The translations under genes were made by a program, and so were the position numbers. From Pyrrhosoma nymphula (taxonomy: Eukaryota > Arthropoda > Insecta > Odonata > Coenagrionidae): a DNA stretch of 64,000 nt. Below, piece by piece: positions 10,649-23,200 of the stretch. Under the pieces are notes generated by a model. The model did no database searches, was not told the origin of the DNA, and saw only the letters and a program-made list of their open reading frames with translations. The DNA lies in the NCBI GenBank assembly GCA_963573305.1, contig OY754327.1, positions 141,152,855 through 141,216,854 of the forward strand, in the 5' to 3' direction. Numbering within the stretch: the first letter of the stretch is position 1; each line of letters begins with the position of its first letter.

Positions 10649-11133
10649 AAAAAAGAATGCCGAAAAAGTTAGAAGTGCGCGTAATACAATAGGTGCATGT
10701 TATCTACCAAAAAATATGGTACATAAAATAAAGAGTTTACCATTGAGTTCCCTATGCTTCCCAGCCAGACCTTGATGTAGCTATGCAAAATCGAGAGCTA
10801 CATTAAATCAAGGTGTGTAAAATGGAGGTGTTACTGTATTAAATTAGGGTTTCTACTATTTTATTTTTAATATTATTTGCTATATCTCATGGTAAGAATT
10901 GTTGGGAATAGTAGCATACAACTTCAAGGTGTATTAATTGTTTTACTGGTTTATGTTTAGTTCTAATATTATCAATTTTTTATTGTAACTGCTTAATTGT
11001 GTTCCTCGAGTGGGTATCTTTATAGAGCATCATTAGAGGATGTAGAAATTGGAATAATTTTTGCTGATGTGACAGAAGTTTTTACATTCATTGACTCCTC
11101 ATTAACCATGTGACTATTTTTTTTATTTTCAAG

Positions 11134-11295
11134 CCTGCTACTGTGGATGGCCCTGTTTCCTTGCTCAGTGATCATGTTATAGAAGAGTTTCAGATTTCCA
11201 AGCCACAACCTGCAGCTGTGGTACCTTGGTCACCCCCGCAGCCCAATTGGAACCCATGGAAAAATTGCAACATTGATGAGGGCCCTCTGGCTACC
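11134..11295 (+). CDS. mle: mle exon a (linker and NWNPW segment)
   Basis: 54 codons, phase 0 to 0, after a TTTTATTTTCAAG acceptor and before a GTATGTG donor. It encodes the linker after the second dsRNA-binding domain and ends with VVPWSPPQPNWNPWKNCNID. In human DHX9 the equivalent Trp-rich stretch is the minimal transactivation domain. It is the first mle exon in the window; its 5' side is not a start codon. Confidence 0.93.
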
Positions 11296-14200
11296 GTATG
11301 TGTTATATTGCCATGGTCATCTTTATTTAGAATGAATGCTTTGGATATGTTGCCTGAAGTTTTTGTAGAATATGTTCCTTTTTTTTATTTAGCTTTAGCT
11401 CCAAATAATTATCCTGTATAAAGAAAGCCCTTTTAATACACCCTATGTCTGACATATGGCATTACTATTGTATTGAAAATGTGTCCTTTATTGCCGTTAT
11501 TTTCTTTAAAATGTTTTGTCAGCTCTGGTGAGTGTGGCTGAATGATATGCTTTCATTCTGGGTGAAAATTGGCTATTGCTTGTGAATTTTGAATGGATAT
11601 TTTCTTGATGAAGTAAATGGTCTCTCAAGTTATCTATCAATGTGGAAAAGTAATTGCTTTGAATTCTTTTTGCTTTGAAAGTTGTGTTGGTAATTTATTG
11701 GAGCCATTAAGTGAGAGCTACTTTCATGTAACAGAAATTTTAATTCAAGACATGATGATAAAAGCATTGCAATTTTTTTTTTTTAATTTTTTATTTAAGA
11801 TTCTTTCCCTTGCTTTCAGGCCACAATGGATCAAATCAGTGATGACCTCAGCAATAGCTTCAAGGAGGAAATGCAAAATAATACTAGACTGCAGGAAATG
11901 GTGAAAAAGAGACGAGAGCTTCCTGTTTATAATGCTATGAGGACAATTATGGAAGCAATCAATGAAAATCCAGTGGTTATTATCCGAGGGAATACAGGAT
12001 GTGGTAAAACAACCCAGGTAACTGGAAATTATGGTGCACTGCTTTCAGTTATTTCTCAAACAAAACCTTCATTATTAACAATATTACATAATCAGAGACT
12101 GTCGTTCTGATTCCCCATTCCAGATGACATAATGGAGGGCATTATGGCCCGTTGAATAATAATAAATTGAAATTAATAGTTCATATTATGGAGGTGGATA
12201 TACAGGGTGTCACAAAAAAGGTGCACTGGCTATACATTTTTGGATTTTAGACCTGAAATGGAACAAAAAATGTTTAATTAGTTTTTCTAAAATTCCGCTT
12301 TGTTTAGTGTCTGTCTGTATGTTTTTTTTACAAAAAAAGCATAGCTTAAATACGGTTAAATATTTTGCTTTAAAATTTGGTGGATGTTGTAACCTACCTT
12401 TCTCTAGTTTAAGACCCGTGGTTCTGCTTTACATTTGGGCAAATCCGGCGTTTCCCCCGGCGATCGTCCACTGCTGGGCCGACGCCAAGTGGTGGATGGC
12501 GGCACTGGGTTGTCTCTCTCCCGTCCACTCTCTGCCCACCGTCCGTTGGGTCGTCTTCCCCCGTTGCTTTCCCGCTCCTCCTCGTCTTCACGTACACCTT
12601 TTTCTTATTCACTTTTCTATTCTTATTCACTTTATTCTTTCACTTTTCGTTCTCTTCACCCTTTTTCCGGTTTCTTCAAGCGTCTTGTCGTCACTCACTC
12701 TCCACAACAACTCCCGCACTTCTCCTTGCTACCTCCCTTCCTTTTTCATTGTTGGTCCCCATTGTTTTCCCCATTGTTTCGCTGGGTGTACTGCCAACCC
12801 TTTGGCGTGTAACTAACGGGGTACCAACGGTATCGTTACAATGTTTTAACCTTATAAACATCTCATTGGAAAAAAAAAATTAAAACTTATGATTTCCCAT
12901 TTTAAAATGGTGGCCGTTCCAAATTTTCAATGGTAAATTGTAGAAAACCTGTTAACTTTCCGAAAACTTTGTCCAATACAAAAAAGTTGTAAATTTAATT
13001 GTGATTCTCACAGTACCTGAATTTTTAAAATCGGTTGAGATTTGACTGAAATTTTTATGCTTTTATGTTTCAAAATTGCAGCCATTCCAAATTATATTCC
13101 AGTGTATGACATCTAACATGGAATTCCATGTCATCGAAAGTGAATACGATCATAAGTAATTGAAGTGTTCGAAAATATGATTTTTAATAGCTAACTCAAT
13201 AGAATGGTTTCGCCACTCACCAAAAATTGACATAATAATGTCTAAATTAGCATTACAGTTGTAGGAATTGGCTGTGGAGTGATTATTAATCATCTTTGGT
13301 ATTAACAAGAGTTCCATTTAGCGAGTGTTTTTTTCAGATCCCGAGAGCTATCGCTATATAGGGCTTCTACTGTATTTACAATTCAATCATATTAATAGAT
13401 GTTTCCTGATCATTTCATTTCTCTTGTATATGCAGTAAAACCTCTCTTTTACACTTTTGACGGGGATGAAGGAAAAAAGTGTAAATCGCGGGAAAATGTA
13501 AATCAAGGGAAATCATAATTTGTAGGAAATAGAAGCAAAATCATAGCCTAATGTTAAATAATTTTATTTAAATTAACAGGCGATGTTTAATATTTGATGG
13601 GTCACCAAATAGACATAAATGAATAAACAAAAGTTAAAAAAAGATAAAAGTATTCTCATATTTTAACTTAACTTGATTTGAGGTGGTGTCTACCTACATA
13701 TATTTATCTTTGCATCAAGGGCATACATTTTTTCTTCAACAATAGTCTATGTCATCCATGCCTTTGTGTTGGCTGCATAGGTTGTTGCCAAGGTCTTTCT
13801 TAGTGTTTTTAAAGCAACGTGGACTTTTCAAAAACAAAGGGCTTCAGTCTCACGCTGCCATCTGGATTAGCTCCTAATAAAACAGTAAGGCGACCTTTGC
13901 TGAGCTTGGCCCCATGACAAGGGTCCCCTTTGAAGTCTATAGGGTCTTGTGTGTGGCATTATTAAAAAAATAGACCTGTCTCGTCGACATTAAAAATTTA
14001 TTATTTCGGGGAAGATTGAAACAATGTCTTCAATATTTCTTCAAGTTCATCATACTTGCAGTATTTAATGAATTTACGCCTTTTTCCAATACAGCCGCAT
14101 TCCTTAGCACTTTTCTCTATACATTTATGGGTTTTTACATTTGTGTTCCACGTTGAACCTGGTACATCAAGTTCTTCGGTCAGGGACACGCGAGTGCCCG

Positions 14201-17200
14201 TATTAGAGTCAATTCTCTTTGTGAAATGTTGATTTTTTTCTTCAAATGATAACGATTATCTCGCACGCTTGTTTGCCATTTTAAAATACGTTTCCTCACG
14301 ATTGCCGTAAGTAATTGCTCATTAAATAAAACTAAAGGTGAAGTAACTAAAAACCTAAAAACACAAGATGAATGGCATTAGTGCGTAAGTTATGAGAAAT
14401 AAGAAAAAGATCGCTACGAAGCATAAGAACAAGAGTTAACATACGTTTTAACTTTTCGCCACAATGACAGCGGAGTTGGCCAAATAACATCTAATTAAAT
14501 ATATTTATGGCATCCGCTACATATTTAAATGTACTGTTTAAACATCTAGTACGGCCAGGGAAGAGAATTCTATTCCCTGGTATGAGCGATCCCGATTCCT
14601 TAGTACGAGAATCCCGATCGCAAGCATTACAATATCCGGCATACTTAAATACTTTTCAGCAATGCTATCGATGTACTGTGCTACCATGAAACGAATAATT
14701 GTGTTTTTAAAGGAAACCAAATAAATCAGCATTCATATATCATGTTTAAGCACGTATTTTATCCATATTTAACATTAATCACGCTCTAAGAGTCGCCAGT
14801 TGAAGTGCGCCAGCCGCCATCTTTCTTGCCTTCAAATGTCGTAAATGGCGGGATTTGAAAGTGTAAATAGCGGGATGAAAATACATTATAATGATGCAAA
14901 TATTTTTGAAACCGGGAGAAAATGTTGTAAATCACGGGAAAACGTAAATTCCGGGGACATGAAAGCGGGGTTTTACTGTATAGTTGCCTCATGCTAATCT
15001 TGACCTGCTTAATCTAGATCCCTACATAATCTGGACAGGCATTTAGTGTGGGTGGTTTATTAAGGGGTCGCAAGATGGCATCACTACTGCATCATTCAGA
15101 ATGAATTTCCTAACCAATATTTCTGGTTGATATTGTTGACATCTCACCTAAATTTGATGCCTAGAAATTTATTTTCCAATTTGTTTTTTTTTATATTGCT
15201 AATAGCCGGATAACACTGGTGAGGGATGCGATACCGTTTATGAACACCACATTCATGCAGAATATCTCCAGGTGTAAAATAGTAAACTCCAGAGACCATC
15301 CACCACCTATCGCGTATCACAGCGATAGGTGGATGAGACTTGTACTCTAAATTAAATTTTTGTTCATTGGACAAAAGTTCTAAATTTCGCTCTGTGAAAT
15401 CCAGCCACATGAACTAGCAGCTATTACTAGGATATACAGTGAAACCTCGTATTTGCATTATCGGAAATTACATTTTCCCGCAATTTACACGACTTTTGCG
15501 AAGTCCCATTCAATTTCCTATGTTCCCAACGTATGCAGAACCCCGAATTTAGGCTATGCATTTTTCAGTTTTCCCGCAATTTGCACCACAATGCGCTCTT
15601 TCAAAAATGAAATTCACTTCTAAGTCCATTACTCATGTATATCATCCTTTGTAAGACACTTTTTGACTTTGTCTTGAACAAAAATGCGGAAAAAATACGA
15701 AAGAGAGCATCAGTAGTTTTAAGGAAGAATTTAAATGTGGCGGGAATAGTATACAGCACCACTAGTAACAGAAATTTGAACTACATCAACTCGTTATCTG
15801 CCAGATATGATTCAAGCCATGATTCAAGCTCTGAAATGAAGCATAGTCTTTTTTATGTGAGGCATTTTCATTCCAGTTAGTGATAATTCTATAATATCGT
15901 TCTTTTACTGTTTCTATGTATAAAAATGATAATAAATATCTGGTTTAACTTCATAAATCGCTAAAAGATTCTAGAACCTTTCTGGCAAATGTATTGTCAC
16001 CCTTGATGACGAGGGCCATGTCGGACATCGAAACGCCAGAATACATGGAAACTTTCGCCCGTTTGGACACCCCAAAAGCTTTAATTCGCAAATAATCATT
16101 TTTAGAAAAAATATATTTGTTAATATAATGAGGAAAATTTGAGTATACCGAAATAAAAATGAAAACTATGAAACATTTTCATGACGCAACACTCCTTGCC
16201 GCGACTGATTGATTAATGCGATTGACGATCAGTTGTTTCATCGTTTTTGATGCTATCGGCACGTCGGGAGTTAAGAAATTAAGGTTAATTTCAATGGAGC
16301 AGTTTAGTCTGCTTCATCCACATTGCTGTCTCAGGAGGCTGGTGAGGATAAACTTCTACTTTTTCTGCAACCGATAGTTTTGTGCCATCGCTTCATGCCG
16401 CTGGCATCGCTCCGCCCGCTTAGATTGGACAAGGTCATAATAACTGTGCGTACGTAGCAAAGAATTTTTATGAAGTTTCTATCACCTTACAGCCAGAGAA
16501 TAAACAATAAAGCATTATATTTAAGCATGGCTAAATGTGCGCGCCATGAAGTAGCGTAGCCACGCCAAGTCACTAAACCATTATAGTGCAGTGGCGGATA
16601 CATATGGGGGGCGCGCGCCCCCCCTTGCGGGGTCGTGCGAGTTGCCACCCGCGCCGCTCCCGCCAGTCAGCCCGCACGCTATTCGTTCGTTTCTTTCGTC
16701 AGTCGACTCTGAGTCGAGTTATCGAGTAGTTGTACTTTCTTATGTAGCACGTGTGCGTGTCTGCTTCATCGTATTTTATACGTTTCTGTCTGGCACATAG
16801 ATAGCTAACCTACGAGAAAAGTCGCGGTCATTCTAGTGATCTCGATACGTTATTCTGTGTGGCATTTGTTCGAGAAAAGTCGCGAATATTCTACTGTTTG
16901 TATTTGTTCACACTCCTTAAAGTCTGGAAGCGAACATTCCGGCACCGAATGTTCTCGAAACAACCGATCTACATATATAAGGGAAGCAGAGTCGCTGCCA
17001 GGCAGTCAGTTTGAAAGCTACAATTGTCGCGATAACTTGCACCCCTCCCTTGAGTTTTTTCTGTATCCGCCACTGTTATAGTGGTTTCTCAGCCAACAGT
17101 GAGGATTTCAAACTGCAATGTGCGTAACTTAATCATATAATTCGTTAAGATTGCGTGTACAATTATTTTTTAATAAAATTACCTTGAAATACTTATAAGT

Positions 17201-20200
17201 TACATCATATATTAAAGCAATTGAAGGAAATACTTTTATTAAGTGCAGAGTCAAAATCTCTTGAAACAACATTTATGATTAAGATTTTTTGATTTCTCGG
17301 AATATGAATGAGGTTGTTTTTGCAACACTGCCGGACTATAGCGTGCTCCTGGATTACCGGGTTAGGGGTGCTCGACTGTAATTGAACCTGCAGGGGAGTA
17401 TTAATTTTTTACCAAAATAGAAACTATGAAGAATAAAAATGGATTCTTAACCAGATATGATGAAAAATTAAAGAACTCGTGGTGGACAACTGAGATCATT
17501 GGCACTGCCTTGATTCCCGAGCTATAACTATGATAGGCAAGACAGTGTGTGCTGTTCAAACTCTAAGAAATTATTTAGTAGGTAGTGACTGCTGTGAGCA
17601 ATAGCTTGAGGAACTGGAGAAAATTGAAAATAAAGTGCATAATATTATTAATAGGCAGAGGAAGTCCAAGCAGTTGAAAATATCTAATTTCTAAAAATGA
17701 TCATGCTATATTCATTAGATAGTTTCAATGGTTGCTAATAACAAATACATGTAGTGTTAATCGCCCTGCCATCTTCATTCTTTCTTAATTTTAAATTTGT
17801 CTAAGATGTTTAATGTATTTTTTCATCAAATATAAATAAATGAGAAGTGCTAGGTAAGGAATAAATTATGACACTGCTCTTTTTCAGTTTATCAGTGTTT
17901 CTTATTTTTACCCTTACTCCAGTAAAAGAACATGGATATATAAGTGAAAATTCTACTTTTTCCACTATTTGCATTTTCCTGCAATTTACACTTTTTTTGT
18001 ATGGTCCTTGGAAAAGTGTAATTTTGGGGTTTTACTGTATATCGTTTGCTGCTTAAACAGGTAAAAATGGTACAGCATTTGTTTTTCCTTACTCATCATT
18101 CTTCATTACATAAGCAAAGGATTTTCTTAAACAGTATCATTTTTTTTCTTTGCACTATCATAATAATTTGGTGAAAATGTTCAGTGCCATTACCCCCTTG
18201 ACCTGAGTTGCAGGACAAGGGTTACTACTTGGAGCGACCAGTAATATATTCACTGTGATGACGTGCTCGGTGAAGCGATATTTGCTATGGCTTGTGTGCT
18301 TCGATATTGCATAATTTAATTTCGTCCAGTACAAATTTTTACCCCAGGCACAAATAGGCTGAAATCAAAATAAGCTGAAGTTCTTTTCTCACTGTGGAAG
18401 TTGAAACTTTGCATGGTCACTCTAGATTGATTGATGCATGTAACATTTATGTTGTGTTGAATTTGTGTTGTTGGGTTCCACAAGTTGAATGGGTTCCACT
18501 TGAAACATCCCCAGATTTTATCTGAAAATCAATTAAAAGCCATCGCTAACCAAAAATTCACTACAAAACTTCATAAATAATCATTTTGAGAAATTCTGGA
18601 ATAATCCGGACTTTGCAGAATCAGGGCAACATTTCATCCCATATACCTAGTCTGGATTAGCGAGGGTATACAGTTGTCATGTAAATTGTATATTTGTGCT
18701 GACCTTTTCCGGGTGCCACAGTAAATATTCATTAAAATGTCACCAGTTGTTGATAGAATCTTCCTTGTTGCAGGTGTGTCAGTATATATTGGATGACTAC
18801 ATTCAGTCAGGCCAGGGTGCATCATGTAACATTGTGGTAACTCAACCCCGGCGAATTTCTGCAGTGTCTGTGGCAGAGAGAGTGGCAAGTGAAAGGTTGG
18901 AAACTTTGGGGCTAAGCACTGGGTACAGTGTGCGCTTTGAATCTTGTTTACCAAGACCATTTGGAGGCATTCTCTTTTGCACTGTTGGTAAGATCCTACA
19001 TGTTAACCCAATGATGGTTCTGAACAATATTGTTATGTTTGTTTACTTTTAGTGTATAATTCATTTTTTGTCTTTTCTGATTGTTTCGTTTTCTGCTGTC
19101 ATCTCATCATCTAGCTAGTTGTATGGACTCCCTAGATCAGTCGCATGGGGTCCATTGTCACATTTTATGGAATTTTTACTTATTTGAGCATTTTTTTCTG
19201 AATTTAGAGCAGACATCTTCTCAGCTTCTTGCATGGGATAACAATCAATTCAGAAATATCCAGCATTAATCTTGCCATTGAAAAGGTGTTCATTTTATAC
19301 AGTTTTACTTTTATTTCCATTCCCAACTTAGGTGTTCTTTTGCGGCGCTTGGAAAATGGTCTGAGAGGAGTTTCACATGTTGTTGTTGATGAAATTCATG
19401 AGCGTGATGTAAATTCAGACTTCATAATGGTTGTCCTTCGTGATATGGTACACACCTACCCAGATCTTCGAGTTGTACTCATGTCAGCGACAATTGATAC
19501 CACTCTATTTAGTAAATACTTCAATGACTGTCCAGTGGTTGAAGTAGAGGGACGTGCCTTTCCAGTTCAAGGTAATCATTTCTAATTTTTACTATCAATT
19601 CAATAAAATGTACATATAGCATTATTAGTATATAGGTATTAGCATAAAGCATGCATTAGTTTTGACTCTGATTTTGGCCATGATGAAGAGGGCAAAAGTG
19701 TTTATTTCTTACACGTGATGTGAATTGTAATTCAATTCCCTTTAAATACAATATATTTGGTAGCTATGAAACTGGGGAATGGTTACCATCTAAGTTTTAA
19801 TGATATTCAAAACAAAGTAGTCACGAATTTATTTTGTCAAACAAGATTTAACAGCTACTCACTCAAGGAATCTGTCATACTAGAATACTCAAAATGTAAG
19901 TCATCTTTTTTTTCAGAATATTTTCTTGAAGATTGTGTTCAGTTGGTCAAGTTCATCCCACCTGTTGATACCAGGAAAAAGAAAAGGGAAAAAGACGAGG
20001 AGGGTTTGGAGGAACCTGAGGAAAATATGAATATGAAAGTGTCCTCGGAGTACACTGAGGCCACTAAAAATGCAATGAAAGGACTCAGTGAAAAAGAAGT
20101 CAGCTTTGAACTAATTGTGGTAAGTTAAGAGCTTTTAGTAAATGTAAAACTGCCTAATTTTGGTGAAATGATCATCAGGGTGTCAATAAATTGGGAAAAA

Positions 20201-23200
20201 ACAGTAAAAGCAGGGGTTGTGTGGAGATTTCCACTATGATGGAATAAAGTGGGAAAAGAGCAGGAAATACAGTGGAACGTGGTTAGAACGTTTTTGAAGG
20301 GGACACAAAAAATGAACATGCAAACCAGGAATATGTGCTAACCAGGAAAGTAAATATTGTAATTCAGGAAATTCCAATCGGAGAAGTCAAAATAATTATC
20401 ATTACTTGTGTAAGTTCTCATATTCACGCCTTCCTTAACTATTTTCAAGCTTGAAATTAACATAATAAGCACTAATTTGCCAAACGAATGCAAACTGAAT
20501 GATAACTACGTTTCATATCTTTCCTAGAAATATAACTACATGAAAACGACATTGCTTCGCCTTGATTAATTGATAGAAAGAGATGTTTTGCCAAGTCATA
20601 TAGCCTTTCTAAGGTCAAATAGCCCTAAATATAATGTTAATTAGTTGTTTTAAAACTGATCAAAAAATTCTGAAACATTGTATCATGATTGTATTTGCCT
20701 ACATTTCTGTAACATCCATTCTTCGCATAATACCAGTAGATGGATTGTAAGATCGATCGATATATTGATTTATAACAGTTAAATTGAAATGGTTTATTGT
20801 GTACAGATTTTTAAAATTCAATGGTTTGTATTCACTTTAAAAAATCGTCCAAGGTACTCTATGCTTTCTATTTTTTTACTGGGCTCTAATATTCTCGCAT
20901 CAAGCTTTGCTTGGAGAGACAAAGCGTCGTCTGCTCCCACAACACTCATCAAATAACGGTGCACGTACTCCATAGCCTCGAGTGTTTTGGTCAGAGTTGG
21001 AGACGCAGGAGATGAATCAGACTCAGTTCCTTGCTCAGCATCATCTATTTCCACCAACTCGTGCTCGTGAATCTCAATCGACATGGTCTGGCAAACATCA
21101 AGATCATCGTCGCACTTGCAGTATTAGTCGAAATTCACCTCTCCAGCAATCTGACGCCACTCCTCTAGAGGAAAATGAGTTGGTTCTATCTCTTGTGTCA
21201 TGTCAACCCTAATGCCTGGCTCCATATGACTAAATCCTGCTGCCTTAAACCAACTGGTGATGTTTTTTCTGTTCACGGAATCCCATGCGTATTTGACAAA
21301 GTGCATCACATGCATAATGCCTATCTTCCGCTCATCTGTTTGTAAGGTGGCCAGACTCTTTTGTACCAGCAGTCTTCTGTATTTGTGCTTGAAACATCGG
21401 ATGATGCCTTGGTCAAGGGGCTCAAGGTGACTCATTGTGTTTGCTGGGAAGAATTAGGATGTGCAAGAATTAGCACCCAGGAATGTGAATACCTCTACTA
21501 CCCGAACCCGAAAATTACCCGATGCCCGCAGATATTTCACTACCCAAAGCCGAACCCGACCCGAAATGAAAAAGTGCTACCCGCACACCCCCAGGAAGAA
21601 TTCAACTCGGATGTTTCTAAGGTAGCTTGTATAGACGGGATGAGCAGCACAGTGGTCGACAAAAAGCAACACTTTTCTGTTATTGCCTCTCAGTTTGGCA
21701 TCTAACCCACGCAGAAAGGTTTCAAAAATTGATGTTGTCATCCATGCGCAGGGTTGGATGTGTATTGATGGGGAAAGGTTTTAATGTTCTTGAAACACCT
21801 CGGGTGTTTTGATTTCCCTATCACTAGCGGCATAAGCCTGTCAGTTCCACTGTCGTTGCAGCACAACAGAACTGTTAGTCTCTCCTTGCTTAATTTTCCT
21901 CCATAACATTTTCCCCCTTTAAATGCATACGTTCGATCTGGTAATAAGTTAAAAAAATAAACCAGTCTCATCGGCATAGTAAATATCATCAGGGCTGTTC
22001 CCTTCAAGCAGCTTGGGCAGGGTCGTTATCTTCCAAGTTTCAACCACATCAAGGTTAACACTGGCTGCCTCACCATGCACACACCTATAAACTAATCCAT
22101 GCCTGTTTTTTAATCCATCGATCCAACCATTGGAGGCATGGAAATTTTCAATGCCCATTTTTACAGCCAAATGCAAAGCCTTTTCTTTGACGATGGAGCC
22201 ATCAAACGGCACGTTTGAACTTCGTGCTTGTTTGCACCATTTAAGGAGAAAGGATTCTAATTCTGGATATTTCCCTTCACGAATGCGCTTTAGTTTTTTG
22301 TCACAATGACCACTTCGGATTTTATTGCGATTAATGATAATCGTGCTTAACCACTTCCCTGACAAGCCCGCATATATTTGGGCATCGAGGTGGTGCAAAA
22401 TCTGACAAGCCCGAATATAGTCAGGCAAGTCCGCGATGTCCGTGTCTTTTTCTTTACGCCTGCATATAGTCGGCTGAAGCTAGTAGTTTACGTTCCTGCC
22501 GCCTCCCATGCTGTTGAAGGTCCAGAGCCAGCGATGCGGCAAGCGGCGCTCTTTTCAAATAGTGATTTTTAATGTTAAAACAATGGTCATTTTTTGGTAA
22601 TAGTTCTAGCAATTCGAGGGTTATTATTTTTTACGCACTGAAAAGTTATCTCCATACGAAATTCCATTCACCTACATTGTCATTCGTAACCAACCATTTG
22701 CTTCATGCATGGAGTTTCTTTTTCGAACTTTTTATGAAATTTACAACTTCAATTTTTGTCATTTATAGATAATTATTGCAAATTTATGATGTAAAACTTC
22801 TGTTTTCGCATGACAAAAAACATTCTAAATAAGTAAACAATTTTTAAATTAGTTATTTTCATTTATATTTCGTCATTCACTCTTCATGAGCATTCAATTA
22901 CATTTTTCTTCAACATTTTAGTGGTCATTATGAAAATTGCAATTTCAATTTTGCTGCTATGATGAGTTCCACAGTAATTGGAATAAAATATTTCTCTGCA
23001 ATAGAACATGAATCTTTCCTTGCCTTATTTGTTACTATGTATATACCGTATAAACTCGTGTAAGAGGCGCACCTTTTTTCCCAGAAATCGCAGCCGAAAA
23101 TGAGGGTGCGCCTCTTACACGAATCTGTCCGTTGCAAAATTCCGTCACCCGAGTTTGAAGACTAATATCTCAGAGATGGCTCAATCGATTTTAAAATGAA

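Larger units (their letters stand above)
6708..10719. mobile_element. pogo-type element with DDE domain deleted
   Basis: The ends are CCGTATTTTCCGGTAGATAA (6708) and, reversed from 10719, CCATATTTTTTGGTAGATAA, each bordered by TA. The left end carries pieces of a minus-strand pogo-type transposase at 6870-7470. The DNA from about 7630 to 10690 contains foreign repeats, including a hAT-like element at 9342 and a BED-finger-like fragment near 8010, so the ancestral element was much shorter. Confidence 0.6.
2565..10836. mobile_element. Tigger-type element 1, filled with later insertions
   Basis: The outer ends are inverted and bounded by TA on both sides: CAGTAATACCTTGATTTTAC at 2565 and, reversed from 10836, CAGTAACACCTCCATTTTAC. 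Tc1/mariner-superfamily Tigger elements duplicate TA and start CAGT. The remaining unique interior is short and I found no transposase frame of its own. It contains a solo-LTR-like unit, a long palindrome and a pogo element, listed separately. The sequence lies immediately upstream of the first visible mle exon, inside the preceding intron or upstream DNA. Confidence 0.55.

Noticed and set aside
12307..12816. Open frame of 169 codons and an overlapping one of 125 codons
   Set aside because: They lie in a C/T-rich solo-LTR-like unit in an mle intron; composition explains them and no domain is seen.
15290..15340. Hairpin CCACCTATCGC...GCGATAGGTGG as a possible attachment site
   Set aside because: It is a short isolated inverted repeat without a partner, enzyme gene or target duplication.
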